Notes: generated by a model not told the origin, from the letters alone. A DNA stretch of 64,000 bases from Streptomyces sp. 7-21 (GCF_016741785.1 NZ_JAERRL010000003.1:310001-374000), one strand, 5' to 3'. Positions 16,671-24,969 are shown, numbered from the stretch's first letter. Numbers and translations: made by a program.

Positions 16671-16909
16671 GGGAGGTTCTCCTGTCGGTCGATCTCGCTG
16701 CTCGATCACGCCGCACGGCGCGTGGCTGGGGGATCGTCGCTAGCGTAGTCCGTCATGCCGTGATTCAGGAGTCCAGGGGCGCGGACGGATTGCGCCCGAT
16801 CCCTCCGGCGGCTGGCCGCGTCGTCGTACGCTTGGGGCACGCTGCGGCTTCGGACGGCCGGTCAACGGCAGCAAGGGTACGGCAGCAAGGGAAGGGGAAG
16901 TGCGGAGCC

Positions 16910-17068
16910 ATGTACGGCTGGATCTGGCGCCATCTGCCGGGTAACACGCTGGTGCGCTCGCTGATCTCACTGGCCCTGGTGCTGGGGGTGGTGTACCTGC
17001 TCTTTGAGTACGTCTTCCCCTGGGCGGAACCGCTGCTGCCGATCAACGACTCCGCCATCGAGGACTGA
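16910..17068 (+). CDS. small conserved membrane protein between crgA and pabA
   Basis: This 52-residue protein starts MYGWIWRHLPG and has one membrane helix (about residues 15-35, LIRSL-like to YLLFEYVFPW) and an acidic end. The ATG follows [14 protein letters not shown] purines. A small protein of this kind lies between crgA and pabA/trpG in other actinobacteria (the position of Rv0012 in mycobacteria is held by a larger protein). Only 19 bp separate it from pabA, so they are probably cotranscribed. Function unknown. Confidence 0.7.
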   Translation: MYGWIWRHLPGNTLVRSLISLALVLGVVYLLFEYVFPWAEPLLPINDSAIED

Positions 17069-17087
17069 CGGGAACGAGCCAGGCCCC

Positions 17088-17756
17088 ATGACCAGCATCA
17101 GCACCAGCAGCCCCCGCGTCCTCGTCGTCGACAACTACGACAGCTTCGTCTACAACCTCGTCCAGTACCTTTACCAGCTCGGCGCCTCCTGTGAGGTGGT
17201 GCGCAACGACGCCGTGAGCCCCGGCGCGGCGGCCGGGTACGACGGCGTGCTGCTCTCGCCCGGGCCCGGCACCCCCGAGCGCGCGGGCGTCTGTGTCGAC
17301 ATGGTGCGCCACTGCGCCGCCGACGGGGTCCCCGTCTTCGGCGTCTGCCTCGGCATGCAGGCCATGGCCGTCGCCTACGGCGGCAGCGTGGGCCGCGCAC
17401 CCGAACTGCTGCACGGCAAGACGTCCCGCGTCGAGCACGCCCAGAGCGGCGTCTTCGCCGGGCTGCCCTCCCCGCTGACGGTGACGCGTTACCACTCGCT
17501 GGCCGTCGACGAGGCGTCGCTCCCCGACGGCATCGAGGTGACCGCGCGCACGCCCGGTGGCGTCGTCATGGGTCTGCGGCACCGCGAGCTGCCTGTCGAG
17601 GGCGTGCAGTTCCACCCCGAGTCGGTCCTGACCGAGGGCGGGCACCGCATGCTCGCCAACTGGCTGGCGGCGTGCGGCGATACGGGCGCGGTGGCGCGCT
17701 CTGGCGGCCTTGCCCCGGTCGTAGGACGGACAGGCCAGCAGGAGCCCGCGGCGTGA
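17088..17756 (+). CDS. pabA: aminodeoxychorismate/anthranilate synthase glutamine amidotransferase subunit
   Basis: This 222-residue class I glutamine amidotransferase releases ammonia from glutamine for PabB or TrpE. It begins VLVVDNYDSFVYNLVQYL. The catalytic triad is visible: Cys near residue 87 in FGVCLGMQAM, and His and Glu near 175-177 in QFHPESVL. The SPGPGTPE oxyanion region is present. The large subunit is not nearby, so whether it serves folate (PabB), tryptophan (TrpE) or both cannot be told. The ATG at 17088 gives the family start. Its stop overlaps the GTG of the next gene (17753-17756). Confidence 0.92.
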   Translation: MTSISTSSPRVLVVDNYDSFVYNLVQYLYQLGASCEVVRNDAVSPGAAAGYDGVLLSPGPGTPERAGVCVDMVRHCAADGVPVFGVCLGMQAMAVAYGGSVGRAPELLHGKTSRVEHAQSGVFAGLPSPLTVTRYHSLAVDEASLPDGIEVTARTPGGVVMGLRHRELPVEGVQFHPESVLTEGGHRMLANWLAACGDTGAVARSGGLAPVVGRTGQQEPAA

Positions 17757-19276
17757 ACGGGGGGCGCCCCGGCGAGGGCGCGGCGTGGGGCGCGGGGGAG
17801 TGGGAAGAGCCTTACGCCGAGCCGGGGACGTGGGAGGCGGCCGTCAGCTCGCTGAGCGACCCGCTGACCGATCCCCTGCCCGGCACCGGCGCGCAGCCGC
17901 CCGAGGAGGCCTTCCCGGGCTACGGCGCGTCCGGGGCGCGCGCCCCGGACGCGCCGCACGAGGAGTACGCCGCGCGGGAACCGTACGCGCCCACTGAGAG
18001 CTACGGTACGTATCCGCTCGCGGACGACCTGCCGGCCGACGGATATCCGCCCGGCGCCTACCCCGACCCGGCGTATCCGGCGGAGTACCCGGACGAGTAC
18101 CAGGGCGAGTATCGGAGCGACGCGTACCGGAGCGACGCGTACCAGGGCGAGTATCCGGGCGAGCCTGCCTATGGCACCGCCGGGCCGTCCGGGCTGGCGG
18201 ACCCGGCTCCCCCGGTCTCCGCCGCCCAAGAGACCACCGGCGGGCCCGCTGCCGGCCCGGCCGCCGACGACCCGGAGACCGTGGGCCTGCGCCGCCCTGG
18301 CGGGCTCGGCGAGCCGGCAGACACCGAGACCGTGGGCCTGCACGTCCCCTCCGGCCTCGGCGCGGACACCGGCGGCGCGGATACCGGCGGGGAGAAGACT
18401 GCGGCGGAGCCCGCGGCCCCGGCACGCCGTGAGGGGGGCAGGGCGGCCCGCCGCAAGGCGGCCAGACGCGGCGGCCGCCGCCGGGCCGGCTCGGGTCCCC
18501 GTACGCCCCCGCCGCCCGACCCGCAGACCGTCACCGGCGGCCGCGCCGCCCGCCGCAAGGCGGCGAAGGCCGCGGCCAAGGCAGCCCGGCAGACGGGCAC
18601 CGCGATCAGCAACGTCATAGGCGAGCTGTTCATCACCACCGGCGCGCTGATGCTGCTGTTCGTCGTCTACCAGGTGTGGTGGACCAACGTGGAGGCCAGG
18701 GCGCACGCCAACCACGAGCGGGAGCAGCTCCAGCGGGAGTGGGACGAGAACGGCTCCGAGGAGGGCTCCCGCACCCCGGGCGCGTTCCAGCCCGGCGAGG
18801 GCTTCGCGGTGCTCTACCTGCCGACGCTGGACGTCGTCGTTCCCATCGCGGAGACCGTGGACGAGAGCAGCGTGCTCGACAAGGGCATGGTGGGCCACTA
18901 CTCGGAGGAGGACGGCCTGCCCACCGCCATGCCGTGGGACGAAGAGGGCAACGTCGGCCTCGCCGGGCACCGGAACACCCACGGCGAACCATTCCGCTAC
19001 ATCAACCGGCTGGAGCCCGGCGACCCGATCGTGATCGAGACGGCCGACGCCTTCTACACGTACGAGATGACCAGCCGTCTCGACTCGACATCGCCGTCGA
19101 ACATCGCGGTGCTGGATCCGGTGCCGGAGCAGGGCGGGTTTACCCAGCCGGGACGCTACGTGACGCTGACCACCTGCACGCCCGAGTTCACCTCGACGTA
19201 CCGTCTGATTGTCTGGGGAGAGATGGTCGAGGAGCGGCCGCGCAGCGAAGGGATGCCTGATGCCCTCGTCGGATAG
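17753..19276 (+). CDS. srtE1: class E sortase (SrtE1-like)
   Basis: This 507-residue sortase has an unusually long cytosolic N-terminus of about 280 residues, rich in Pro, Tyr, Glu and Asp, with short Tyr-Arg-Ser-Asp-Ala repeats near residues 120-140. A basic Ala/Arg/Lys stretch follows, then one membrane helix near 290-310. The catalytic domain occupies the last 180 residues: His in LAGHRNTHGEPF (about 404), Cys in YVTLTTCTPEFTS (about 474) and Arg in TYRLIVWGE (about 483). Class E sortases in Streptomyces anchor LAxTG proteins such as long chaplins to peptidoglycan. The GTG start overlaps the pabA stop. By position next to pabA it corresponds to S. coelicolor srtE1. Confidence 0.92.
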   Translation: MNGGRPGEGAAWGAGEWEEPYAEPGTWEAAVSSLSDPLTDPLPGTGAQPPEEAFPGYGASGARAPDAPHEEYAAREPYAPTESYGTYPLADDLPADGYPPGAYPDPAYPAEYPDEYQGEYRSDAYRSDAYQGEYPGEPAYGTAGPSGLADPAPPVSAAQETTGGPAAGPAADDPETVGLRRPGGLGEPADTETVGLHVPSGLGADTGGADTGGEKTAAEPAAPARREGGRAARRKAARRGGRRRAGSGPRTPPPPDPQTVTGGRAARRKAAKAAAKAARQTGTAISNVIGELFITTGALMLLFVVYQVWWTNVEARAHANHEREQLQREWDENGSEEGSRTPGAFQPGEGFAVLYLPTLDVVVPIAETVDESSVLDKGMVGHYSEEDGLPTAMPWDEEGNVGLAGHRNTHGEPFRYINRLEPGDPIVIETADAFYTYEMTSRLDSTSPSNIAVLDPVPEQGGFTQPGRYVTLTTCTPEFTSTYRLIVWGEMVEERPRSEGMPDALVG

Positions 19277-20318
19277 GACGCCGGATGAGGCGGAGCGGAG
19301 GACACCGGCCGTGCCGGAGCAGCGCGACTCCACCGGGGAGCCGGATGAGGCGCCGGACGCCACCGGCGACGGTGCCAGAGACAGCGGCGGCGGTGACGCC
19401 ACGGCCAGCGGAGTCACCAGCACGGACTCGGACGAGGAGTCCGGCGTAAGCGGCGGCACGGCCGAGGACACCGGCGGCACTGGCAGCGCCAGGGACACCG
19501 AGGACGCCGAGGATTCTGCCGAGGACACCGCGGACACCGCAGAGGACACTGCCGAAACCGCCGCCGAGGACACCGCTGGCAGTGGTGACGGGGACCCGGC
19601 GCCCCGCACCGCCAGGCGGCGCGCCCGCCTCGCCGCCGCCGTCGGCATCGTGGGCGAACTCCTCATTACCGCGGGCATCATCCTCGGCCTCTTCGTGGCC
19701 TACTCACTGTGGTGGACCAACGTCATCGCCAACCGGGAGGCCGCGCGCGACAGCGAGGCCGTCCGCGAACGCTGGGAACAGGCCGACGACGACGGGGACG
19801 ACGCCACGCCCCCGCCCGAGTTCGACCCGGAGGACGGCATCGGCTTCCTGCACGTGCCGGCCATGTCCAACGACGAGATCCTCGTCAAGGAAGGCGTCAG
19901 CCTCGACGTCCTCAACGGCGGCGTCGCGGGCTACTACGACACCCCTGTCGAGTCCGCCATGCCCTGGGAGGAGGAGGGCAACTTCTCGGTGGCCGCCCAC
20001 CGCGACGGCCACGGCGCGAAGTTCCACAACATCGACGACATCGAGGAGGGCGACCCGATCGTCTTCGAGACCCGCAACAACTGGTACATCTACCGGGTCT
20101 TCGCGATCCTGCCCGAGACCTCCCGCTACAACACCGGCGTGCTGGAGCCCATCCCCGAGGAGTCCGGCGCCGACGAGCCCGGCCGGTACATCACGCTCAC
20201 CACCTGCACGCCGGTCTTCACCTCCGAGTACCGGTACATCGTCTGGGGCGAACTCGAACGCGTCGAGCCCGTCAACGCGCAGCGCACGCCGCCGCCCGAA
20301 CTCGCCGGAACGTCCTAG
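19260..20318 (+). CDS. srtE2: class E sortase (SrtE2-like)
   Basis: This is a second class E sortase, 352 residues. Its ATG lies inside the end of srtE1, a 17-bp overlap that makes translational coupling likely. The first 115 residues are Asp/Glu/Thr-rich and disordered (multiple AEDT-type repeats). A basic patch (ARRRARLA) and one membrane helix (about 130-150) come next. The catalytic His is in VAAHRDGHGAKF (about 245), Cys in YITLTTCTPVFTS (about 315) and Arg in EYRYIVWGE. It is likely partly redundant with SrtE1 in attaching chaplins during aerial growth. Confidence 0.92.
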   Translation: MPSSDRTPDEAERRTPAVPEQRDSTGEPDEAPDATGDGARDSGGGDATASGVTSTDSDEESGVSGGTAEDTGGTGSARDTEDAEDSAEDTADTAEDTAETAAEDTAGSGDGDPAPRTARRRARLAAAVGIVGELLITAGIILGLFVAYSLWWTNVIANREAARDSEAVRERWEQADDDGDDATPPPEFDPEDGIGFLHVPAMSNDEILVKEGVSLDVLNGGVAGYYDTPVESAMPWEEEGNFSVAAHRDGHGAKFHNIDDIEEGDPIVFETRNNWYIYRVFAILPETSRYNTGVLEPIPEESGADEPGRYITLTTCTPVFTSEYRYIVWGELERVEPVNAQRTPPPELAGTS

Positions 20319-20439
20319 CGGCCCGGCCCGCGGCCAGGACGGAAGTGAGTCCTCACGGTGTCAGTGGTCGCCGGGCAACCGGGGCCGGATGACGGGCTGG
20401 CCGGTGGCGCAGCCCGCCGGCGAGCACGCCCGGATCGCC

Positions 20440-20476
20440 TTGACCTCAAGCGCTGTTGAAGTTTCACAATGGCGCG
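20440..20476 (+). promoter_or_regulatory. MerR-type promoter with 19-bp spacer
   Basis: TTGACC (20440-20445) and CACAAT (20465-20470) are separated by exactly 19 bp. The over-long spacer carries an imperfect dyad, CCTCAA (20444-20449) and TTGAAG (20456-20461). That is the layout of promoters activated by MerR-family proteins, which untwist the spacer. The predicted +1, seven bases after the -10 element, is 20477, the first base of the GTG start. Confidence 0.65.
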
Positions 20477-21106
20477 GTGACTGACAACGGGATCACCCTG
20501 ATCGACGCATGGGAACTGCCCGAGGACCGGATCGACGAGTCCATCGCACGCTGGCGGGAGCGCGTCGGGCTCATCCACACCGCCCCCGGGTTCCGGGATG
20601 CGCGGCTGCACCGCAGACTGCACCCGGAGTCCCGGCTCGGCCTGGTCAATGTGGCGCACTGGGACAGCACCGAAGCCCGGGACGCGGCGCTGGCCAATCC
20701 CGCCTTCACCGCGTCGGCCGCCACCGCGGCCGACTATGCCACCGTGCACGGCGGCTGGTATCAGGTGGCGGCCGAATTCCGCGCCGGGGAAGACCGTTCG
20801 GGCGAAGGACCGGGCATCACCTTCATCAATGCCGTCGAGCTGCCCGCCGAGCGGATCGATGACTTCCTGCCGCACTGGCTCGGCCACGCCGAGCTGATGA
20901 GCAAGGCGCCCGGCTTCCGGAACAACCGGCTGCACCGTGCGGTGGCCCCTGACACCCGGTTCCAGCTGGTCGGCATCGCGCACTGGGACAGCGTCGAAGC
21001 GTGGCGCGCGGCAGACAACGACCCCCGCTTCCGGCATCCCCTGTCCGCCTCCCCCGGCTTCGCCAACGCCAACCCCGCACTCTTCCGGGTCGCCGCCGCA
21101 TTCTGA
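20477..21106 (+). CDS. tandem ABM-like (dimeric alpha-beta barrel) protein
   Basis: This 209-residue protein consists of two similar halves. Each has an opening ITLIDA/ITFINA strand, a WELPEDRIDESI / VELPAERIDDF helix, an APGFRDARLHR / APGFRNNRLHR segment, a LVNVAHWDS / LVGIAHWDS strand and a final Phe-rich helix. This fits a fused pair of antibiotic-biosynthesis-monooxygenase (ABM) type ferredoxin-like folds, a family that includes cofactor-free monooxygenases and haem-degrading enzymes as well as proteins of unknown role. No catalytic residue can be assigned. The GTG at 20477 coincides with the predicted transcription start, so the mRNA may be leaderless; a TTG 21 nt upstream lies inside the promoter and is rejected. 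Confidence 0.75.
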   Translation: MTDNGITLIDAWELPEDRIDESIARWRERVGLIHTAPGFRDARLHRRLHPESRLGLVNVAHWDSTEARDAALANPAFTASAATAADYATVHGGWYQVAAEFRAGEDRSGEGPGITFINAVELPAERIDDFLPHWLGHAELMSKAPGFRNNRLHRAVAPDTRFQLVGIAHWDSVEAWRAADNDPRFRHPLSASPGFANANPALFRVAAAF

Positions 21107-21151
21107 GCGCGGGCTCGGACTCGCGGGCATGCCTGCGCTCCCGGGCCCTCA

Positions 21152-21185
21152 TGTGCTCGCTGGTCGCCCGCGACCAGCGAGCACA
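21152..21185. terminator. bidirectional terminator between ABM gene and FHA gene
   Basis: A perfect 16-bp stem, TGTGCTCGCTGGTCGC (21152-21167) and its complement (21170-21185), lies between convergent genes. The 2-nt apparent loop implies a real loop of at least 4 nt. Confidence 0.75.
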
Positions 21186-21199
21186 CCGGAATGACCCGT

Positions 21200-21964
21200 C
21201 TAGTCGTCCAGCTGCCGCAACGCGGGCGGCACCAGGGAGGTCGACTCGACCAGGCCCCGCAGCAGGTTGTGCAGCAGGTCGGCGTCCGCCGGGCCCGGCA
21301 GGGTGCCCTCGCGCAGCAGCGGGTACGGGAACTGCCCCGTGCGCGCCAGCCGGTGGCGCACCGCCTCGATCCGGTGCCGGATGCGCGGCTGCGTCCAGAG
21401 CTCCTGCGGCCGCAGCTCCGCCAGCAGCTGGGCGGCCTGGCGGTACGTCAGCGGGCGCGGGTTCTCCTCATACCGCAGATAGTGCTGGCCCAGCACGACG
21501 AGCAGCAGCTCCTCGTCCGGGTCCAGCTCCCAGCGCTTGGGCGGCAGCGTCTCGGCCTCCTGCCGCGCCACGCGCACCGGCGTCTCGTAGTCCGTGACGT
21601 ACAGCTCGACCAGGTGCTCCCGGTGCCCGGAGCCGCGCACAAACAGCGGGGTGTAGCCCCCTTCGAGCGGCACCGGCTCGGTCGAGGTGTGCAGCAGCCG
21701 CCCGCGCGGCAGCCGCACCAGCTGCTGGCCGGTGTTCCGCAGCCACCAGCGCCGCCGCCGGAACGTCAGCTCGCCGTGCCGGCGGCTCACCCGCAGGTCG
21801 TCCACGCGGACGCCGAGCTGCACCTCCGGGCGGGTGCCGCGGCCGAACGTCACCGTCCTGCCCGGCCGTGGCTCGGCCCGCAGCGCGCCGACGAGCGAGC
21901 GGGCGTGGAGCGTGCCGGGCGGGGACGGCGCCGCCCCGCGCGCCAGGCTGAACCGCGGTTCCAT
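21200..21964 (-). CDS. FHA-domain protein with C-terminal helical region
   Basis: This 254-residue soluble protein has an FHA-like N-terminal half. The segment VTFGRGTRPEVQLGVRVDDLRVSRRHGEL carries the Arg and Ser-Arg-Arg-His residues of phosphothreonine binding, although the usual STNG loop is replaced by RNTGQQL. The C-terminal 120 residues (PRPLTYRQAAQLLAELRP, then RHRIEAVRHRLARTGQFPYPLL) are helical and could form a winged-helix-like or protein-protein domain. It lies 166 bp downstream of a Ser/Thr kinase on the same strand, suggesting a kinase-reader pair. That kinase is frameshifted in this sequence. Confidence 0.75.
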   Translation of the reverse strand: MEPRFSLARGAAPSPPGTLHARSLVGALRAEPRPGRTVTFGRGTRPEVQLGVRVDDLRVSRRHGELTFRRRRWWLRNTGQQLVRLPRGRLLHTSTEPVPLEGGYTPLFVRGSGHREHLVELYVTDYETPVRVARQEAETLPPKRWELDPDEELLLVVLGQHYLRYEENPRPLTYRQAAQLLAELRPQELWTQPRIRHRIEAVRHRLARTGQFPYPLLREGTLPGPADADLLHNLLRGLVESTSLVPPALRQLDD

Positions 21965-22130
21965 GACACGGCACCTCCTGCGTGCTCCTGCGCGCTGTCC
22001 CTGTGGCCCAGGACGGCCAGGACACCCATGACGCCCCAGGACAACGCCTCCTCACTGTGCACCGGCCCGCCCGGCACCCCTCCCGGCGCCCGCACGCGGC
22101 CGCAGCTGCGGGGATGTGGGGCCCGCGGCG

Positions 22131-23988
22131 TCAGCCGGGGAGCCGGGAGGCGGCGTCCTCGGCCAGCGCGGTCGCCATGCGGCAGGCCGCGGTTTCGCCC
22201 CCGGGCACGTCGCCCGCGTCGACCTGCACCAGCTCCACCGTTGGATCGCCCCACTCGTCGCGGTACTCGTGGTGCTCGACGCGGACCGTGCACGAGTTGT
22301 CGCCCGCGCTGCCCTGCTCGACGGCCGCGGTGCGCCCGCCCAGCTGCGTCAGCCGCCCGTCTTCGGCGGTCAGCGGCTGGTGGCGGTCGAAGCGCAGCGA
22401 TACCCAGGTGTCCTCGGTGGTGCTGTGCCAGTCGCAGCCGAACCCGCCGAACGACACCTCCAGGTCAGCGGCGTCCACCCCGGGCACCTGGTCCGCCAGC
22501 ACCGCCGGATCGACGAGCGCGCAGGCGTCGGCCCACGCCAGCGACCACGACGGCGGCTGGGGCGACCGTTCCGGCAGCGGCCCCTCGGCCAGCCGTGCCG
22601 CGGCGTGGTCAGCGGCGGCGTCGGCCAGCGCGCACAGGTCAGGGTCGCCCTCCAGCAGCTTGGCCTCCACCCGCACCGTCAGCTCCTCGCCGTCGACCTC
22701 GGAGCCGGACAGCAGGTGGCGCTCGCAGCCCTCGCTGGCGGGCGGCTGCTCGACGACGCCGACGCCGTCGACCGTCCGGGCCGGCGCGGCCAGTTCGGGT
22801 GCCAGGCCCAGGTCGAGGTTGAACTCGACGTCGACGCCGCCGTCCTCGCCCTCGATCAGCACGTCGCACCGGTCGAACCCGCCGTAGTCCGGGTCGACGT
22901 AGGCCTGGCCGAACCCGCGGAAGAGGGAGGCGTCGGCCAGCGCGCACGGATCGGCGGTCCGCTGGTTTGCCACCAGCGGCCCCTCGTCCTGGCTCGCGGC
23001 GGTGGCAGCGTCCACAGCGGCGTCCATGGCAGCGTCTGAGCCCTCGTCGCCCGCTGGGCCGCCGCCCGGCCCGTCCCGCAGCGCGAGGACCACGGCGACC
23101 GCCACGGCCGCCACCCCTAAGGCCGCCACCCCTAAGGCCGCGCCCAGCGGCACCGCCACGCGCCGCCGCAGCCGGTCCGCCGCACCGGCCCGCTGCACCG
23201 CCGGGGAGGGCGGCAGGGTGGTGGCCACGCCCAGCAGCTGGGCGCGCACCTGTGCCACCGTGGGCCGCTCGGCGGGGTCCTGCGCGCACATCGCGTCGAT
23301 CAGCGGACGCAGCCGCCCCGCGTCCACCTTCCGCAGCGCCGGGTCGTCACCGCCGCCCGGCTGCCGCCCGCCGATCAGTGCCAGCAGCGTCATGCCGAGC
23401 GCGTACACGTCGCTGGCCGGGACCGGCATGCCGCCCGCCTCAAGTTCGGGCGCCGCGTAGCCGGGGGTGCGCGCGATGCCCCGGTTCGGCATGACGGTCT
23501 CGGCGGCGGGCAGCCGGTAGGCCGCGTCGAGGTCGGCGAGCCGGGCGTCATCACCCGACATCAGGATGTTGGCGGGCTTGATGTCGCAGTGCACCAGTCC
23601 GGCCTCGTGCAGGGCCGCAAGCGCCCCGGCGACCTGCGCGCCGACGGCCGCGGCCTCCTCCACCGTCATTCCCAGCCGCGTCGCCAGGCTGCCGCCGGAG
23701 GCGTACTCCATCACCAGCCACACCCCGGCCGTGCGGGCCGTGCTCGATACGCTCCGCGTCGTAGAGCGTGATGACATCCGGCCTGCCCCGGAACCGCGCC
23801 AGGGCGCGCGCCTCGGCCAGCGTCCGCTCGAACTGGGCGGCGTCGCCGGGGTTCTGGCCGCGGGAACGCTTGAGGACGACGTCCTGGTTGAGCAGAACGT
23901 CGCGGGCGTGCCACACCTCGCCCGAGCCGCCGCTGCCGAGGAGTTCCAGCAGCCGGTAGCGGCCCGCGACCTCGTCCTGAGCACCCAC
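22131..23988 (-). pseudogene. transmembrane Ser/Thr protein kinase, interrupted by a +1 frameshift
   Basis: The first 80 or so codons from the GTG at 23988 encode a normal kinase N-lobe (YRLLELLGSGGSGEVWHARD, VVLKRS, EARALARFRG, DVITLYDAERIEHG). The homology then continues in another frame from GVWLVMEYASGGSL. The span is 1858 nt, one more than a multiple of three. Removing one base from the four-C run at 23723-23726 would restore GRVWLVMEY and give 618 residues. The C-lobe has VHCDIKPANILM (HCD for HRD) and ADLDAAY (DLD for DFG), then RTPGYAAPE. A membrane helix encoded by a 15-bp tandem repeat with two TTA codons is followed by two Cys-containing extracellular sensor-like domains. It could be a true pseudogene or a sequencing error. 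Confidence 0.8.
23107..23136 (-). repeat. 15-bp tandem repeat carrying two TTA codons
   Basis: GCCGCCACCCCTAAG occurs twice in tandem (23107-23121 and 23122-23136). On the leftward coding strand each unit encodes LGVAA in the kinase membrane helix, and the Leu codon is TTA both times (23118-23120, 23133-23135). TTA is rare in Streptomyces and depends on the bldA tRNA. Confidence 0.85.
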
Positions 23989-24135
23989 GACGCACCCCTC
24001 GCACGGTAAGGGCTACAGAAGGTAGCGCGGCCGGGACGGCTCCAGGAAGAGCTTCACGAAGCCCCCACAACCGCGCGCCGCGGGCACGGAACGGGCGGCG
24101 CGGGGTGCGCAACCGGGCGGGCCGCTGGGAAGAAA

Positions 24136-24171
24136 CCGGGGAGGGGGCCGCTGTCGCGGCCCCCTCCCCGG
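24136..24171 (-). terminator. terminator downstream of tRNA-Ala
   Basis: A 16-bp perfect stem, CCGGGGAGGGGGCCGC (24136-24151) with complement at 24156-24171 and loop TGTC, lies just 3' of the leftward tRNA-Ala. Confidence 0.75.
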
Positions 24172-24187
24172 GGGTGCGTGTTTGCTG

Positions 24188-24260
24188 TGGAGCCTAGGAG
24201 AGTCGAACTCCTGACATCTGCCATGCAAAGACAGCGCTCTACCAACTGAGCTAAGGCCCC
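24188..24260 (-). tRNA. tRNA-Ala (anticodon TGC)
   Basis: This leftward 73-nt tRNA begins GGGGCCTTAGCTCAG. The acceptor stem GGGGCCT/AGGCTCC includes the G3-U70 pair that identifies alanine tRNA. The anticodon loop is TTTGCAT, anticodon TGC. The T-arm contains GGAGTTCGACTCTCC. The 3' CCA is not fully encoded (only A-CA follows). Together with tRNA-Ile at 25.3 kb it lies downstream of gyrA, an arrangement seen in many actinobacteria. Confidence 0.97.
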
Positions 24261-24405
24261 CTGGCCCGCAACGGCGGGCCGTAGGCAAGGGTACCGAACT
24301 TCTGGCCGGGTTTTGACCGGGTATCGCTCGCGGCGCGGCGGCGTCCGTAGGATGACGCGCAACTTCGCTCACGTGAAGCGATCAGGGGAGAACAGGGGAG
24401 AGACC

Positions 24406-24966
24406 ATGGACGTTAGCCAGCAGGAGGCGACTCAGAAGGCGAGAGAGCAGCAGACCACCTGGTACGGCGAGCCCCTGGGAACGCTGTTCCGGCGTCTCAT
24501 CTCCGACCTGGGCCTCAACCAGGCGAGGCTCGCCGTCGTCCTCGGCCTCTCGGCGCCCATGCTGTCCCAGCTGATGAGCGGGCAGCGGGCAAAGATCGGT
24601 AACCCCGCCGTGGTGCAGCGGGTACGCGCACTCCAGGAGCTGGCCGCCGAGGTGCGCGCGGGGCGGGTCAGCGCGGCCGAGGCCACGGCCGCCATGGAAG
24701 AGATCCGCCGGTCCGCGGGCGGAAACGTGCTCGGCCCTCACACGTCAAGCACGAGGTCGTCCTCGCTGAGCGTTCCGGCCAATCCCAGCAAGCGCGTGGT
24801 GCGGGAGATCCAGGCGCTGCTGCGGTCGGTCTCCGACGCGACAGAGATCCAGAGCGCCTCGCGGATTCTGGCCGACAGCCACCCGGAGCTGGCCGAGTTC
24901 CTGCGCGTCTACGGCGTGGCCCGCACGCGCGAGGCGATCGAGCACTACGAGACCCACCAGGGCTGA
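24406..24966 (+). CDS. helix-turn-helix DNA-binding protein
   Basis: This 186-residue cytosolic protein has an XRE-like helix-turn-helix around residues 25-55 (LGTLFRRLISDLGLNQARLAVVLGLSAPMLSQLMSGQRAKIG). A Ser-rich linker near 115-130 and a C-terminal helical domain (RVVREIQALLRSVSDATEIQSASRIL, ELAEFLRVYGVARTREAIEHY) follow. The ATG has a strong AGGGGAGAG site; an upstream ATG at 24352 is not used because it adds unrelated residues. It is the only rightward gene between srtE2/ABM and rpmH, in a region of leftward genes. The target is unknown. Confidence 0.85.
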   Translation: MDVSQQEATQKAREQQTTWYGEPLGTLFRRLISDLGLNQARLAVVLGLSAPMLSQLMSGQRAKIGNPAVVQRVRALQELAAEVRAGRVSAAEATAAMEEIRRSAGGNVLGPHTSSTRSSSLSVPANPSKRVVREIQALLRSVSDATEIQSASRILADSHPELAEFLRVYGVARTREAIEHYETHQG

Positions 24967-24969
24967 TAT

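Noticed and set aside
20456..20476. TTG upstream start for the ABM-like gene
   Set aside because: It lies inside the promoter dyad, has no ribosome site, and the predicted transcript begins at the GTG 20477.
24313..24353. TTGACC and TAGGAT as a promoter for the HTH gene
   Set aside because: The hexamers are 29 bp apart, not compatible with a sigma-70-type promoter.
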